Shown here: positions 42,111 to 51,693 of the stretch, piece by piece
How positions within the stretch are numbered: position 1 is the first letter of the stretch
How the letters are laid out: the number at the start of each line of letters is the position of its first letter
DNA from: Phycisphaerales bacterium
Lineage (GTDB): Bacteria > Planctomycetota > Phycisphaerae > Phycisphaerales > UBA1924
Reading direction: 5' to 3'
Assembly: GCA_029260345.1 (NCBI GenBank)
Contig: JAJDDK010000008.1
Span: 124,001-188,000, forward strand
DNA: 64,000 bases
Position numbers and translations under genes: made by a program
Notes under the pieces: generated by a model
Seen by the model: only the letters and a program-made list of their open reading frames with translations
Databases searched by the model: none
Told to the model about the DNA's origin: nothing

Positions 42111-43880
42111 TCAGCCGAGATTCATCGTCATCAGGAATTCGGCGTTGGTCTTCGACTTGCCGAGTCGACCCTTCAGAAGCTCCATCGCTTCGACCACGTT
42201 CATATCCGCCAGCACCTTGCGCAAGCGGTAGACGAGATCAAGCTCCTTCGGATCGAGCAGCAGCTCTTCGCGGCGTGTGCCGGAGGCGTTGATGTCGATC
42301 GCCGGCCAGACGCGCTTCTCAACAAGGCGACGGTCAAGGTGAAGCTCGCTGTTGCCCGTGCCCTTGAACTCTTCGAAAATCACTTCGTCCGCCTTGGAGC
42401 CGGTGTCCACCAGCGCCGTCGCAAGGATCGTCAGTGAGCCGCCGTTCTCGATCGCGCGAGCCGCGCCGAAGAACTTCTTCGGCCGCTGCAAAGCGCCGGA
42501 GTCGATGCCGCCCGTCATGATCTTGCCGGAGTGCGGCATTTCGTTGTTGTACGCACGAGCCAGTCGCGTGATGGAGTCGAGCAGGATGATCACGTGCTCG
42601 CCGAATTCGACGGCGCGCTTCGCCTTCTCAATCACCATCTCTGCCACCTGCACGTGGCGCGATGACTTCTCATCAAACGTGCTGGCGACGACTTCAACCG
42701 CCTCCGGTGTGTTGCGACGGAAGTCCGTCACTTCTTCAGGACGTTCGTCGATCAGCAGCACCAGCACCTTGGCTTCCGGGTGGTTCTGGCTGATGGCTCG
42801 CGTCATCTTCTGGAGGAGCACGGTCTTACCGGTGCGCGGCGGAGCGACGATCAGGCCGCGCTGGCCCTTGCCGATCGGCGACACCAGATCAACCACGCGC
42901 ATTTCGATTTCCTGCGGCGCCGTCTCAAGCACCAAACGCTCTTCTGGGTGGAGCGGCGTCAGGTCTTCGAACGTTGCCAGGTTGGCAACCGTCTTGGGAT
43001 CCTGCCCGTTGACGGAATCCACATCAATCAGCGCGAAATATTTCTGCGAATCACGCGGCGCACAGACGGGGCCACGAATGACCATGCCCTTGCGCAGCTT
43101 CAGTCGCCGAATCGTGGATGGCGACACGTAGATGTCATCCGGCCCAGAGAGGTAGCTGCTCTGCGCACTGCGCAGGAAGCCGAACCCTTCGTGCATGATT
43201 TCGAGTGTGCCGTCTGCGATGACCAATCCGCCCGCCTCAGCGCGAGCCTTGGCGATGCGGTAGACCAGCTCTGACTTATGGAGCTGGTGGAAGTCCTCAA
43301 GCTTTTCCTTCTCGGCGAGCTTGTGCAGGTCCGCCAGCGGCATGGCCTGAAGCTCCGCGATCGAAATCGCGTTGGCTCGTTCCTTCTCGCCCTTCTTGCC
43401 TGAGAGCATCTCGCGGAGCACTTCGGCTTCGCGGGCGATGTCCTCATCCGTCGGGACGGCGCCGCTGGGAAGGGACGCCATGCCGCCGCCGCCACCGGGG
43501 CCGCCGGGACGATTCTTCCGCTTCTTGTTCTTTTTGCGTTTGTTGTTGGTGCGTGAAGGCGAGGGGTAATTCGCGTACCGGTTCTGCTGCTGTTGTTGCT
43601 GCGAACTGCCATCTCCGCCACCCGAGCCGCTGGAACGCTGCTCGCGCTGCTCACCGCCGGAGCGGGACGCAGACTCGCCGCCACCCGAAGAGCCAGAGGA
43701 CGGCTCCGCAGGCTTGGACGGCGCACTGGTTGGTTTCGGGCTGGACTCCGCCGAAGTGCTTTCAGCGCCTTCAGACTTGCTGCGGCCGGTCGAAGACGTG
43801 CGCGTCTTCTTTCTGCGCCTGGGCTTCGGGGAGTCACTCGCGGAATCAGAATCCGCGACCACCGAGGTCGACTTCGCCAT
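42111..43880 (-). CDS. rho: Transcription termination factor Rho with long disordered N-terminal insertion
   Basis: The 589-residue protein ends in a complete Rho core: RNA-binding cold-shock domain ([20 protein letters not shown]), Walker [14 protein letters not shown], Walker [14 protein letters not shown] and the Q/R-loop region ([20 protein letters not shown]). Before it, about 150 residues are Ser/Gly/Gln/Arg/Lys-rich and low-complexity ([35 protein letters not shown]). Rho is the hexameric RNA helicase of factor-dependent termination. Such disordered insertions occur in Rho of several phyla; in Bacteroides thetaiotaomicron one drives condensate formation. Start at 43880 puts the Lys/Ser tract at the N-terminus; a longer upstream frame is unlikely. 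Confidence 0.96.
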   Translation of the reverse strand: MAKSTSVVADSDSASDSPKPRRRKKTRTSSTGRSKSEGAESTSAESSPKPTSAPSKPAEPSSGSSGGGESASRSGGEQREQRSSGSGGGDGSSQQQQQQNRYANYPSPSRTNNKRKKNKKRKNRPGGPGGGGGMASLPSGAVPTDEDIAREAEVLREMLSGKKGEKERANAISIAELQAMPLADLHKLAEKEKLEDFHQLHKSELVYRIAKARAEAGGLVIADGTLEIMHEGFGFLRSAQSSYLSGPDDIYVSPSTIRRLKLRKGMVIRGPVCAPRDSQKYFALIDVDSVNGQDPKTVANLATFEDLTPLHPEERLVLETAPQEIEMRVVDLVSPIGKGQRGLIVAPPRTGKTVLLQKMTRAISQNHPEAKVLVLLIDERPEEVTDFRRNTPEAVEVVASTFDEKSSRHVQVAEMVIEKAKRAVEFGEHVIILLDSITRLARAYNNEMPHSGKIMTGGIDSGALQRPKKFFGAARAIENGGSLTILATALVDTGSKADEVIFEEFKGTGNSELHLDRRLVEKRVWPAIDINASGTRREELLLDPKELDLVYRLRKVLADMNVVEAMELLKGRLGKSKTNAEFLMTMNLG

Positions 43881-44139
43881 CGTGATCTCGTTGAAAAGGA
43901 AAGGAACCTGCGTTCGCCGCACCGCCCGTGCCAGGGCCGAATGAGACGCCAGGAGTGAGAAAGACTGAACCGAGTCCTCGAAAGGCATTCCAAGGACGCA
44001 ACGGCCGAAAGGGATCATCGCCTGCCAGTGACGCAGCCCCGTTGATGGGTTTGACCGACCACCCCCCTAACGGGGCAATCGGCCTATATCCTCATGCGGG
44101 GAGCGTCCGCGCCGGGCCGATGCCCGCACAGACGAATGC

Positions 44140-44799
44140 TCAAGACTCTATCGAGTTCCGCGAGAGTTTTCCAAGAATCTCACGGAATACGCGGCGGACC
44201 TCGTCACAAAGCTCTTCGGTCGTGCCCGCGTTGACCACTACATAGTCGGCTCTTTCACGCTTTTTTTCAAGCGAGAACTGGGCGGATTCTCGACGATCGA
44301 GCTCTGACGCGTCCCAGGCACGCCCCTCGGACACCCGCCGCAAACGCACGTCCCGTGGGGCATCCACAAAAATCACCGCATCACAATCCGCATCCAGACC
44401 CGCTTCCATCAGGAGCGGCGCATCAATCACCACGCCCGGCGCGCCGGTCGCCGCGGAATCCGCAATCGTCGCCGCCCGATCATCCGTGAGCATCGGATGT
44501 ATGAGCTCTTCAAGCCGCCGGCGCTCCGCAGCATCCTGAAACACGATGGACGCGATCCATTCGCGATCGAGCCGGCCGTCAACGCCAAGCACATCGTCCC
44601 CCCACCACGAGACGAGCTTCGCCTTCACCGCCGGATGATTCAGTTTGGCCTTTGCGCGTGCGTCCGAATCAATCACCACGCACCCCAGCCGCTCCAGGCA
44701 CGCGGCGACGGCGGACTTCCCCGCGCCCACGCCGCCCACCACGCCGATGATCACCGGACGTGCGGACGCATCGTGATTCAAATTCTCTTGCACTGACAT
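44140..44799 (-). CDS. coaE: Dephospho-CoA kinase
   Basis: The 219-residue protein has the P-loop GVVGGVGAGKSAVA, DSDARAKAKLNHP following the first strand, VIDAPLLMEAGLDADCDAVI and the lid Arg region (RLRRVSEGR). It phosphorylates dephospho-CoA in the last step of CoA synthesis. The ATG at 44799 leaves a short N-terminal extension before the P-loop; a longer upstream frame overlaps the divergent DUF1801 gene and is rejected. Confidence 0.95.
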   Translation of the reverse strand: MSVQENLNHDASARPVIIGVVGGVGAGKSAVAACLERLGCVVIDSDARAKAKLNHPAVKAKLVSWWGDDVLGVDGRLDREWIASIVFQDAAERRRLEELIHPMLTDDRAATIADSAATGAPGVVIDAPLLMEAGLDADCDAVIFVDAPRDVRLRRVSEGRAWDASELDRRESAQFSLEKKRERADYVVVNAGTTEELCDEVRRVFREILGKLSRNSIES

Positions 44800-44883
44800 C
44801 GCGAGCCACTGTACTGGCGACGCCGCCCGCGCGCCGCTCAACGCACGCGGCGCCGGCACGCCCTTCCTCCTTATCATTTCACC

Positions 44884-45423
44884 ATGCAAAGCAAAGCCGC
44901 GACGGTGGAGGCATACCTGAAGGAACTTCCGGCCGATCGGCGCGCCGCGATCGAAGCCGTGCGCGCCGTCATCCTGAAGAATCTCCCGAAGGGCTACGCC
45001 GAAGGCATGCAGTACGGCATGATCGGCTACTTCGTGCCGCACGACGTGTACCCGCCCGGTTACCACTGCGATCCGAAACAGCCCCTGCCGTTCGCGGGCC
45101 TTGCCTCGCAGAAAAATTACATGTCGCTGTACGTGATGTGCATCTACGGCGTGCCCGAACACGAATCATGGTTCCGCGACGCCTGGATCAAGAGCGGCAA
45201 GAAACTCGACATGGGCAAAGGCTGCATCCGCTTCAAGATACTTGAAGATTTGCCGCTCGATGTCGTGGGCCAGGCGATCAAACGCGTGCCGGTGAAGAAG
45301 TTCATTGAGCAATACGAATCCGCGCGCAGCGCCGGCGGCGAACGCGCGGCGCTCAGGAGAGAATCGACCTCAAGTAAAAGCGCAAGAAAGAAAAACGCCG
45401 CGAAAGAACACCGCGGAAAGTAG
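44884..45423 (+). CDS. DUF1801 domain protein with basic C-terminal tail
   Basis: The 179-residue protein matches DUF1801 (YdhG/YdeI-like): VEAYLKELPADRRAAIEAVR, the central MQYGMIGYFVPHDVYPPGYH, and a C-terminal VGQAIKRVPVKKFIEQYE. The final 35 residues are Ser/Lys/Ala-rich (SSKSARKKNAAKEHRGK) and may bind nucleic acid. The family function is not established; some members are linked to iron or stress. It is divergent from coaE across 84 bp, with no clear Shine-Dalgarno. Confidence 0.85.
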   Translation: MQSKAATVEAYLKELPADRRAAIEAVRAVILKNLPKGYAEGMQYGMIGYFVPHDVYPPGYHCDPKQPLPFAGLASQKNYMSLYVMCIYGVPEHESWFRDAWIKSGKKLDMGKGCIRFKILEDLPLDVVGQAIKRVPVKKFIEQYESARSAGGERAALRRESTSSKSARKKNAAKEHRGK

Positions 45424-45551
45424 CACGAATGAAGTCGGTAATCGCACGAATCGAGATGATACGCTAGCGGACTCTCGAAACGGCTCGATCTAGGCGAGTG
45501 ACCGCTCCAATTCGCCAAGAATTGCGATAGTTTTTTGTCAGCCTATTGGCA

Positions 45552-45569
45552 CCGAAGAAATTTCTTCGG
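45552..45569. promoter_or_regulatory. Perfect 18-bp palindrome upstream of the AT-rich orphan gene
   Basis: CCGAAGAAATTTCTTCGG is a perfect palindrome 68 nt before the ATG at 45638, in a region preceded by TTTTTTG and short A/T tracts. Its position fits an operator for that gene, but no regulator is encoded beside it. Confidence 0.45.
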
Positions 45570-45637
45570 CAACATTGGTAAACTCATTCAAGCGGCCGAC
45601 AAATCAAGTTTGACGAAATCGAGGCAAGGACGCCCAA

Positions 45638-46339
45638 ATGTCAGTACGCCACATACTGAGAACCGTGACGCTCGATCAATTATTCGAGATTGCCAAAGAA
45701 AACACTGATATTGATTCGTCACGGCTTTTCGCCGAACCAATTGCAGGCAAGTACAACGGACCGGGTACACTAATTTTGCTAGCGGGAACCGACTTCTATT
45801 TCCTTGTCACCGAAGGCGAAGAAGACGTTGTGTTTCCAAGTCATTCCACAATTTTTACGATTACCGCACGCCCTGGCAGACCGGCAGCGGAGTCGCAGTT
45901 GGGTATACGCCTTATCGGCCAACTGAGCTCTGAGTTTTGTCATTGGCTCGAGAGAGTTGTGGAAGACGAAACTTCGCCAGACTACTTTGGAACTTTAGAG
46001 CGTCTAAATCAAGCTTTGTCGATTAATAGCGATTCAGACCTGAACCAACTAAGTGAACATTCAGTGACTGAATTGGCGAAGCGCATTAGCACAATTGAAC
46101 AACGTCTTGAGGCAGTTGATGATGAAATAAATCTCACTTCAGATGTCGCCCTAAGCAATGCTAGTGAAATCGCTGAAGTCCGGGAGATGCTAGACCAACT
46201 CAAAGAAGCGAAGACGTTTGGATTACTAAAGCTGGCGATTCGTGGAGTTGTCCAAGGTGCAACTGCGACTCTTGGCGCCAAAGCTGCAAATCGACTGACG
46301 GACCAACTCATTGAACTCTTCGAGCAGATTGCAGACTGA
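45638..46339 (+). CDS. AT-rich orphan protein with a coiled-coil and amphipathic C-terminus
   Basis: The 233-residue protein (AAGGA upstream) has a beta-rich first half (TLILLAGTDFYFLVTEGEED; TIFTITARPGRPAAE) and a helical second half, probably coiled coil, with EHSVTELAKRISTIEQRLEA, SEIAEVREMLDQLKEAKT and a hydrophobic patch LLKLAIRGVVQGATATLG. Codons are clearly more A/T-ending than in the genes around it, so recent acquisition is likely. No family is recognised. The layout, a ligand-binding-like domain plus a coil and a short amphipathic region, is compatible with a defence effector or sensor, but nothing proves that. Confidence 0.6.
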   Translation: MSVRHILRTVTLDQLFEIAKENTDIDSSRLFAEPIAGKYNGPGTLILLAGTDFYFLVTEGEEDVVFPSHSTIFTITARPGRPAAESQLGIRLIGQLSSEFCHWLERVVEDETSPDYFGTLERLNQALSINSDSDLNQLSEHSVTELAKRISTIEQRLEAVDDEINLTSDVALSNASEIAEVREMLDQLKEAKTFGLLKLAIRGVVQGATATLGAKAANRLTDQLIELFEQIAD

Positions 46340-46672
46340 CCATTGTGCATTCAATAATTGCCGTCGAAGCACTATCTACATTGATCGCTGAGGCCCAATT
46401 CGAATCGAGATAGACGCGAGGAGCTGGGTAATGCCTGCTCTTCCCGGCGCCACTCTGGCAGTTGGCAGGCGTCCGGTTGTCAGTCCGGCAATGACAACCC
46501 GCGTTTTTGGCTTTCCACGGGCTTTGGCACGGCGTCTTCGGTTTGGCGCCGCGCTTGCATCTCTTCCACCGGAACCCACGAAGAACCCCACTGGTGCGCG
46601 GCGTATTCATTTCGTCGAATGCGTCGCGGCCAGTGCCAACACAACGCAACCCTTCGATTGGAGGAACACAAC
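46340..46672. other. 333-bp gap, partly AT-rich
   Basis: Just after the orphan gene this stretch returns to the surrounding composition. No gene can be supported; the frames that cross it do not look like protein domains. The GGAGG of the Hsp20 gene lies at its right end. The 297 bp after the Hsp20 gene (47162-47458) also show no gene, only a pyrimidine-rich tract (47187-47222) and the AAGGAGG of the HtrA gene. Confidence 0.4.
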
Positions 46673-47161
46673 ATGCTCACTCGCACACGACCCATCGCAA
46701 TGGTCGATCCCTTCTCGCGCATGACGCGCGATCTCGACCGACTCTTTGGAACACTTGGCGGCAGCGCGCTGCAACCAAGCAATTCCAACGGGAATTCCAG
46801 CCGTTTCGCCGCGCCGATGAATGTATGGGAAACCGAAGACGCCTTTCATGTGGAGACCGAACTGCCCGGACTTCCGATGGAAAGCATCGACGTGACGGCA
46901 ACGACTGATTCACTCACCATTCGCGGCGAGCGCACCGAACAAGCGCGCGACAACGCAACAACGCATGTGCGCGAACGGCGCGCAGGCGAGTTCGAACGCG
47001 CCCTCACACTGCCGGGCGAGATCAATGTGGACGCCGTCGAAGCGCGTCTTGAGCACGGCGTCCTGCACGTCACGCTGCCCAAGTCCGACGCGGGCCGCCG
47101 GTCAAGAAAAATCCAAATTTTTTCCGGCAACGGTGAACAAACCCCCCCGACTGACTCGTAA
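46673..47161 (+). CDS. Hsp20/alpha-crystallin family small heat-shock protein
   Basis: The 162-residue protein has a short N-terminal region (MVDPFSRMTRDLDRLF), an alpha-crystallin domain (NVWETEDAFHVETELPGL; IDVTATTDSLTIRGERT) and the conserved AVEARLEHGVLHVTLPKSDA motif. It prevents aggregation of unfolded proteins. The ATG at 46673 follows GGAGG by 8 nt. It lies upstream of an HtrA-type protease gene on the same strand, a stress-response neighbourhood. No heat-shock operator was identified. Confidence 0.95.
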   Translation: MLTRTRPIAMVDPFSRMTRDLDRLFGTLGGSALQPSNSNGNSSRFAAPMNVWETEDAFHVETELPGLPMESIDVTATTDSLTIRGERTEQARDNATTHVRERRAGEFERALTLPGEINVDAVEARLEHGVLHVTLPKSDAGRRSRKIQIFSGNGEQTPPTDS

Positions 47162-47458
47162 ATCTACTGACTGCCAACGAACACTCTTCTCTCCTCTCTC
47201 TCCCTTTCCTCCCCTTTCTTCTCTCTGTTTGGACCAAGCGGCGGGGTATACACGGGCAGACGCCGTAACGGTGTCGCCCTCCCCGTCAGCGTGGCGATCC
47301 GGGCGCCCCTCTCGGATCGCCGCATTCCGCCCGGCGCATTGCGCCCCGCAGTGCGTCGGGTTTGACTTCAACTGCGTCATACGAACGAAGTCGTCTCACC
47401 ATCGGCGCTATCAGTGCGCCATGAGCGCGGGCTTCGTGTCAATAGAAGGAGGCGCCAA

Positions 47459-48967
47459 ATGCAGCAGTGGACATCGAATCGTCACAAAGCCATGGCCTGG
47501 ATCGCATCCGCAGGCGCGGCCGTCGCAGTCACTTCACTTACGCTGACCCTTGCGCCAAACGCTTCAGGCTCAGCGACGTACGCCGAACCGGCGGCGTCGC
47601 CCGAAGCGCAAAGCGCACTGAATGTCGCGGAGTCACTTTCAACCGCATTCGAAAACGTCGCCGAAGCGATCGGCCCCGGCGTCGTCAGCATTCGAACCAC
47701 ACAGAAAGTGAAAGCGCGCCAAATGCGGGCGCCGCAGATTCCTGATGAGTTCCGCCGCTTCTTCGGCGATCAGTTGCCATTCAATGGGCCGAACAGCACG
47801 CCCGAGCCTCGTTTTCGTCAAGGCTCCGGCTCCGGATTTGTGTTTTCCGACAACGGTTTGATTGTCACAAACAATCACGTCGTCGAAGACGCCAGCGAAA
47901 TCACCGTGCAATTCACCGACGGGCGCACATATCAAGCGGAACTCATCGGCGCGGACCCGCAAACTGATATCGCGGTGTTGCGCGTGGATGCGACGGATCT
48001 AACCGTCCTGCATCTCGGTGACTCCGACGACCTGCGCGTCGGCGAGTTCGTGGTCGCGGCGGGCAGCCCGTTCGGCCTCACCTCCACCATCACCACCGGC
48101 ATCGTGAGCGCGACCGGTCGCTCGGCCGTCGGCCTCAACGATTACGAGAACTTCATTCAAACGGACGCCGCGATCAATCCCGGCAACTCCGGCGGGCCGC
48201 TCACCAATCTGCGCGGCGAAGTGATCGGCGTAAACAGCGCCATCCTCACGCGCAGCGGCGGCAGCAACGGCATCGGGTTCGCGATTCCGATCAACATGGT
48301 CAAGTCGGTGACGAATGCGCTGGTCGCGGATGGGTATGTGACACGCGGCTACCTCGGCGTGGTCATTCAGGATCTCACGCCTGACATGGCGCAATCGTTC
48401 GGGTACCGCGGAACTGCGGGCGCACTCGTCGCCGACGTTCAGGAAGGCATGCCCGCCGCGGAAGCCGGGCTGCAATCCGGCGACATCATTTCAGAACTGA
48501 ACGGACGACGAATCTCCAACGCATCCGACCTCCGGCTTCGCGTGGCTGACATTCAGCCCGGCGAACCCGCAACGATAAAGGCAATGAGAAATGGCAAGTG
48601 GACCACGATCAACGCGACGATCGGCGCTGCGCCCGGCAAGGCGACCGAAGCGGCACGTCCCGCATCGGATGCGCTCGCAAAATCGTTCGGCGCGGAACTT
48701 TCGACGCTGACGCCCGAAGCCGCTGAGCAGCTTGAACTGCCGACGACCGCCAGCGGCGTGCTCGTGAAGTCCGTCGAACCGATGGGCGCCGCAGCTCGCG
48801 CCGGTCTTCGTCCGGGCGACGTCATTATCGCCGCGAACACAACGACGATTGCATCGCTCCCTGAATTGCAGAAGGCGCTGAAGTCAGAAGACCTGAAGTC
48901 CGGTGTTCGTCTCACCGTTCGCAGCAGCGCCGGAACCCGCTTCGTGTTCCTCCGCGAACGCGGCTAA
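47459..48967 (+). CDS. Do/DegP-type periplasmic serine protease with two PDZ domains
   Basis: The 502-residue protein has a signal or anchor helix (AMAWIASAGAAVAVTSLTLT) and a trypsin-like domain with the triad His140 (TNNHVVEDA), Asp170 (QTDIAVLRVD) and Ser244 (NPGNSGGPLTN). Two PDZ domains follow: one with GYLGVVIQDLTPDMAQSF and one near the C-terminus with GVLVKSVEPMGAAARAGLRP. It degrades or refolds damaged envelope proteins. The ATG at 47459 follows AAGGAGG by 6 nt. It is 297 bp after the Hsp20 gene. Confidence 0.95.
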   Translation: MQQWTSNRHKAMAWIASAGAAVAVTSLTLTLAPNASGSATYAEPAASPEAQSALNVAESLSTAFENVAEAIGPGVVSIRTTQKVKARQMRAPQIPDEFRRFFGDQLPFNGPNSTPEPRFRQGSGSGFVFSDNGLIVTNNHVVEDASEITVQFTDGRTYQAELIGADPQTDIAVLRVDATDLTVLHLGDSDDLRVGEFVVAAGSPFGLTSTITTGIVSATGRSAVGLNDYENFIQTDAAINPGNSGGPLTNLRGEVIGVNSAILTRSGGSNGIGFAIPINMVKSVTNALVADGYVTRGYLGVVIQDLTPDMAQSFGYRGTAGALVADVQEGMPAAEAGLQSGDIISELNGRRISNASDLRLRVADIQPGEPATIKAMRNGKWTTINATIGAAPGKATEAARPASDALAKSFGAELSTLTPEAAEQLELPTTASGVLVKSVEPMGAAARAGLRPGDVIIAANTTTIASLPELQKALKSEDLKSGVRLTVRSSAGTRFVFLRERG

Positions 48968-49083
48968 GAAAAAAGCGGAGAGAAAGGCTCCGCACCACGA
49001 ACCATTCACCGGATGATTCGCACCACCGGTGAAAGCTCGCTCCTCCCTCCCTTGGTTCCCTTGTTCCCTAGCTCCGTATGAGT

Positions 49084-49125
49084 CACAACAGCCCTGACCG
49101 CAAAGGTCAGGGCTGCTGTGTTTTT
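49084..49125 (+). terminator. Rho-independent terminator after the HtrA gene
   Basis: CACAACAGCCCTGACC and GGTCAGGGCTGCTGTG pair around GCAAA (with one bulge), followed by five T. It separates the HtrA gene from the convergent DUF1254 gene. Confidence 0.9.
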
Positions 49126-49177
49126 GGGCTGATTGTCGGTCGAAGCAAGAGTGGCGTCATCCAGACGCGCGGTTGTT

Positions 49178-50803
49178 TCAACTCACCAGTTCAACCTCAC
49201 TCGGCCGCCACTTCTTGTTGAAGAATGGCTCGAGCGGGCTGTACAAACGGAGCGCCGGGAAATAGCTCTTGCCGGGAATCGTTTGAATCCAATTCCCACG
49301 CTTGACGCTTGACGGTTGCTCCGGAGCAAAATAGATCGTCGTCGATCCATCTGCATTCGGTTCCGCTGCCGGTGATGGGAAACTCTGACTGCCGGCGCGC
49401 GGGTATCGCTGCGGCGTTTGCAGCATCGATCGCGTCATGGTGTCGTAGAGGGTGAACGACCAGAACCGTTCCGCCGGCACGTCTTTCGGCAGCGTGACTT
49501 TGTACGTCTTGGCGCCGTCGAAGTAGTTTCCATCCGCGTCGATCATCGTCCACAGATACGTGGATCCAATCCCGGTGAGCCGCATCGCCATGGCTGGCGT
49601 AATCCCCGTGACGCCGTAAAAGAACGCCCGGCGCGCATCAAGCTGGCGGTAGCCCGTCGTCGGAAACGGCTTGACGCCCTGCGGCGTGATCATCGGGATC
49701 GGTGTTTCGAACTCATATCCCGTGGCGAACAACATGTTTTGCCAGTTCGAATTGTCGTAGTAGTACCACGAGCGATCGCGAGGCTTCATGAGAATGCTGC
49801 GCGACGCGGCGTTGGCGACCTTCAGCGCATCAGTCATGATTCGCTTCATGCGAGCATCGGGCGCGAACGGCTTCCCTTTGACGATGCCGATCGCCGCAAT
49901 CGGACCCATCAATTCAGGATCGAGCGAGGTGGCCGGCTCCTGCTGCACCACTTCGTCCAACATTTCGAAGTAGGTCCAGTCGTTCGGTGGAATCGTGTTC
50001 ATGAACTTGCCGCTGCCTTCATGGATCACCGCGGGCGGCGCCGTTTCAAGACGGGCGAGTTTGGATTTGCCGGACAAGAACTCGGCGATTGACGTGCCCA
50101 CGCCACCCGGCTCGTAGCGATAGATCTTCGTGTGCTTCCGAATCCGATCAACCGCCGGCTTGGGATCGTTGTTGTTTTCAAGGAAGGCGCGCGCGAACCA
50201 GGCGCCGTGCATCGTCTTGCAATGCGCGATGTTGAACTCGCCTTGCGGAAGCGGACCGTCATAGCCGGGCGGCACAATGAGATACTTCCCGCCTTCGCCG
50301 CGATCCGGCCCCGGCAGACCAACGTCAATGACCCAGCGGAACCACGCATCCTGCACCGTGCCGAGCACCTGCGGCGGCGCCTCAATCACCAGCGGGCCAT
50401 CAGAAAGGTCAAAGCCGCCGATGACATAAACCGTGTCGGCGTTGGCGGTCAGAAACAGCGAATGAGCGTCCATCAATTCTGAAAAAACGACGACCTCGTT
50501 GTCCTTCACGCCGATGTCCGCCAGTCCTTTGCGAATCGCGTGGATGCTCACCCCTTGAAGGGTGTCGGAAAAGGCGCGCTGCGCATGCATGAAATCAATG
50601 TGGTCGTACACCTTGTCGAGCGTCGCCTTGTTCGGCAGCCCGTCGTCAAATTCGAGCATTCCGATCTTTGACTCAACCCTGTCCGGTGTTGTGATTGATT
50701 CGGGTGTTTTCTCATACCGCTGCGCATTGGCGTGCTGGCACGACATGCACGACGCCATCGCCATCGCGCTGATTCCGAAGACAATTCTCGTTGAAGTGAT
50801 CAC
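49178..50803 (-). CDS. Exported DUF1254/DUF1214 domain protein
   Basis: Starting at the GTG at 50803 (GGAG about 9 nt upstream) gives 541 residues with an N-terminal hydrophobic helix (IVFGISAMAMASC) and a Cys at a position suggestive of a lipobox. The DUF1254 part (FDDGLPNKATLDKVYDHIDF) and the C-terminal DUF1214 part (PKDVPAERFWSFTLYDTMTR; YFAPEQPSSVKRGNWIQTIP) are in their usual order. The family is widespread and of unknown function. The upstream frame to 50953 lacks a ribosome-binding site. No enzyme activity is claimed. Confidence 0.85.
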   Translation of the reverse strand: MITSTRIVFGISAMAMASCMSCQHANAQRYEKTPESITTPDRVESKIGMLEFDDGLPNKATLDKVYDHIDFMHAQRAFSDTLQGVSIHAIRKGLADIGVKDNEVVVFSELMDAHSLFLTANADTVYVIGGFDLSDGPLVIEAPPQVLGTVQDAWFRWVIDVGLPGPDRGEGGKYLIVPPGYDGPLPQGEFNIAHCKTMHGAWFARAFLENNNDPKPAVDRIRKHTKIYRYEPGGVGTSIAEFLSGKSKLARLETAPPAVIHEGSGKFMNTIPPNDWTYFEMLDEVVQQEPATSLDPELMGPIAAIGIVKGKPFAPDARMKRIMTDALKVANAASRSILMKPRDRSWYYYDNSNWQNMLFATGYEFETPIPMITPQGVKPFPTTGYRQLDARRAFFYGVTGITPAMAMRLTGIGSTYLWTMIDADGNYFDGAKTYKVTLPKDVPAERFWSFTLYDTMTRSMLQTPQRYPRAGSQSFPSPAAEPNADGSTTIYFAPEQPSSVKRGNWIQTIPGKSYFPALRLYSPLEPFFNKKWRPSEVELVS

Positions 50804-51060
50804 AGGCCTGAACTCCAAAACAGTGACTCGAGTGCAACGTTCACGAACGGCGGGACGCATCGAGGTATGGCGCAGGACATTCAGGCCCATCACGCCATCC
50901 GGAGCCCTGGAGTTGCCCCTCCTTCGCCAATCTAGTCTTCCTCGCCTTATCACTCAATTCGGGGAATGGGGCTTGCATGTCGCCCTTTCATCATCAGGAG
51001 GCGGCGCCGGAACAATGGATATCGTTGAGGTGTCAAATTGTGACAACGTGAGGGACGATC

Positions 51061-51582
51061 ATGCAGAAACAAGCCATCCGGACATACGAATATCTGGAGT
51101 TATCTCGCGAGCAGGTTCTCATACAGGTGCGGCAGCTCGACAACGCGCAGTACGCTCAGTCGTTCCCCATCGGCTCCGGCAATCTTGGCAAAACCCTCAC
51201 ACACATCATGATCAGCGAGTGGTACTACGTGCAGCGCATGCAGCAGCACGACGTGCCGCCCTATGCCAATTGGCCCGTCAAATACGAAGACCCGCCGCCG
51301 TTCGCGACCATCGAAGATGCGTGGCGAACACAAGCCGCCGCGACGCGTGAAGTGATTGCATCAATCGATGACTGGTATACGAGCTTCGAATACCGCGTCA
51401 CGGACGAGAACGGACAACGACTGAGCGTCACCGCCTCCGTCGCCGACCTCTTCACGCAGCTCGCCCTGCACGAAGTGCACCACCGATCACAAGCCATGGC
51501 CATCCTGCGCCAACTCGGCCATCCTGTTGAAGACATTGACTTCAACGCCATGATGTGGAAACGCACCCCGGCGCCGCAGTGA
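51061..51582 (+). CDS. DinB-family protein
   Basis: The 173-residue protein has the DinB-like four-helix pattern with a metal-site motif: His in LTHIMISEWYYV and two His in ALHEVHHRSQAMAILR. A GAGGGA stands just upstream of the ATG. DinB-like proteins are metal-dependent and include thiol-transferases; the actual reaction here is unknown. It is transcribed divergently from the DUF1254 gene. Confidence 0.88.
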   Translation: MQKQAIRTYEYLELSREQVLIQVRQLDNAQYAQSFPIGSGNLGKTLTHIMISEWYYVQRMQQHDVPPYANWPVKYEDPPPFATIEDAWRTQAAATREVIASIDDWYTSFEYRVTDENGQRLSVTASVADLFTQLALHEVHHRSQAMAILRQLGHPVEDIDFNAMMWKRTPAPQ

Positions 51583-51693
51583 CGAGGCAGCAACAAAGCA
51601 GTGCGGCCCGCGCGCAAGCAAGAGCCGCCAGACGCTTACGCCCCTGACGGCCCTCGGAAAGATAAGTAGAGATGCTGATCGGTATTGATCGAC

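Noticed and set aside
46308-46649. A minus-strand frame between the orphan gene and Hsp20
   Set aside because: No ribosome-binding site, Arg/Ala-rich composition and overlap with the orphan gene end.
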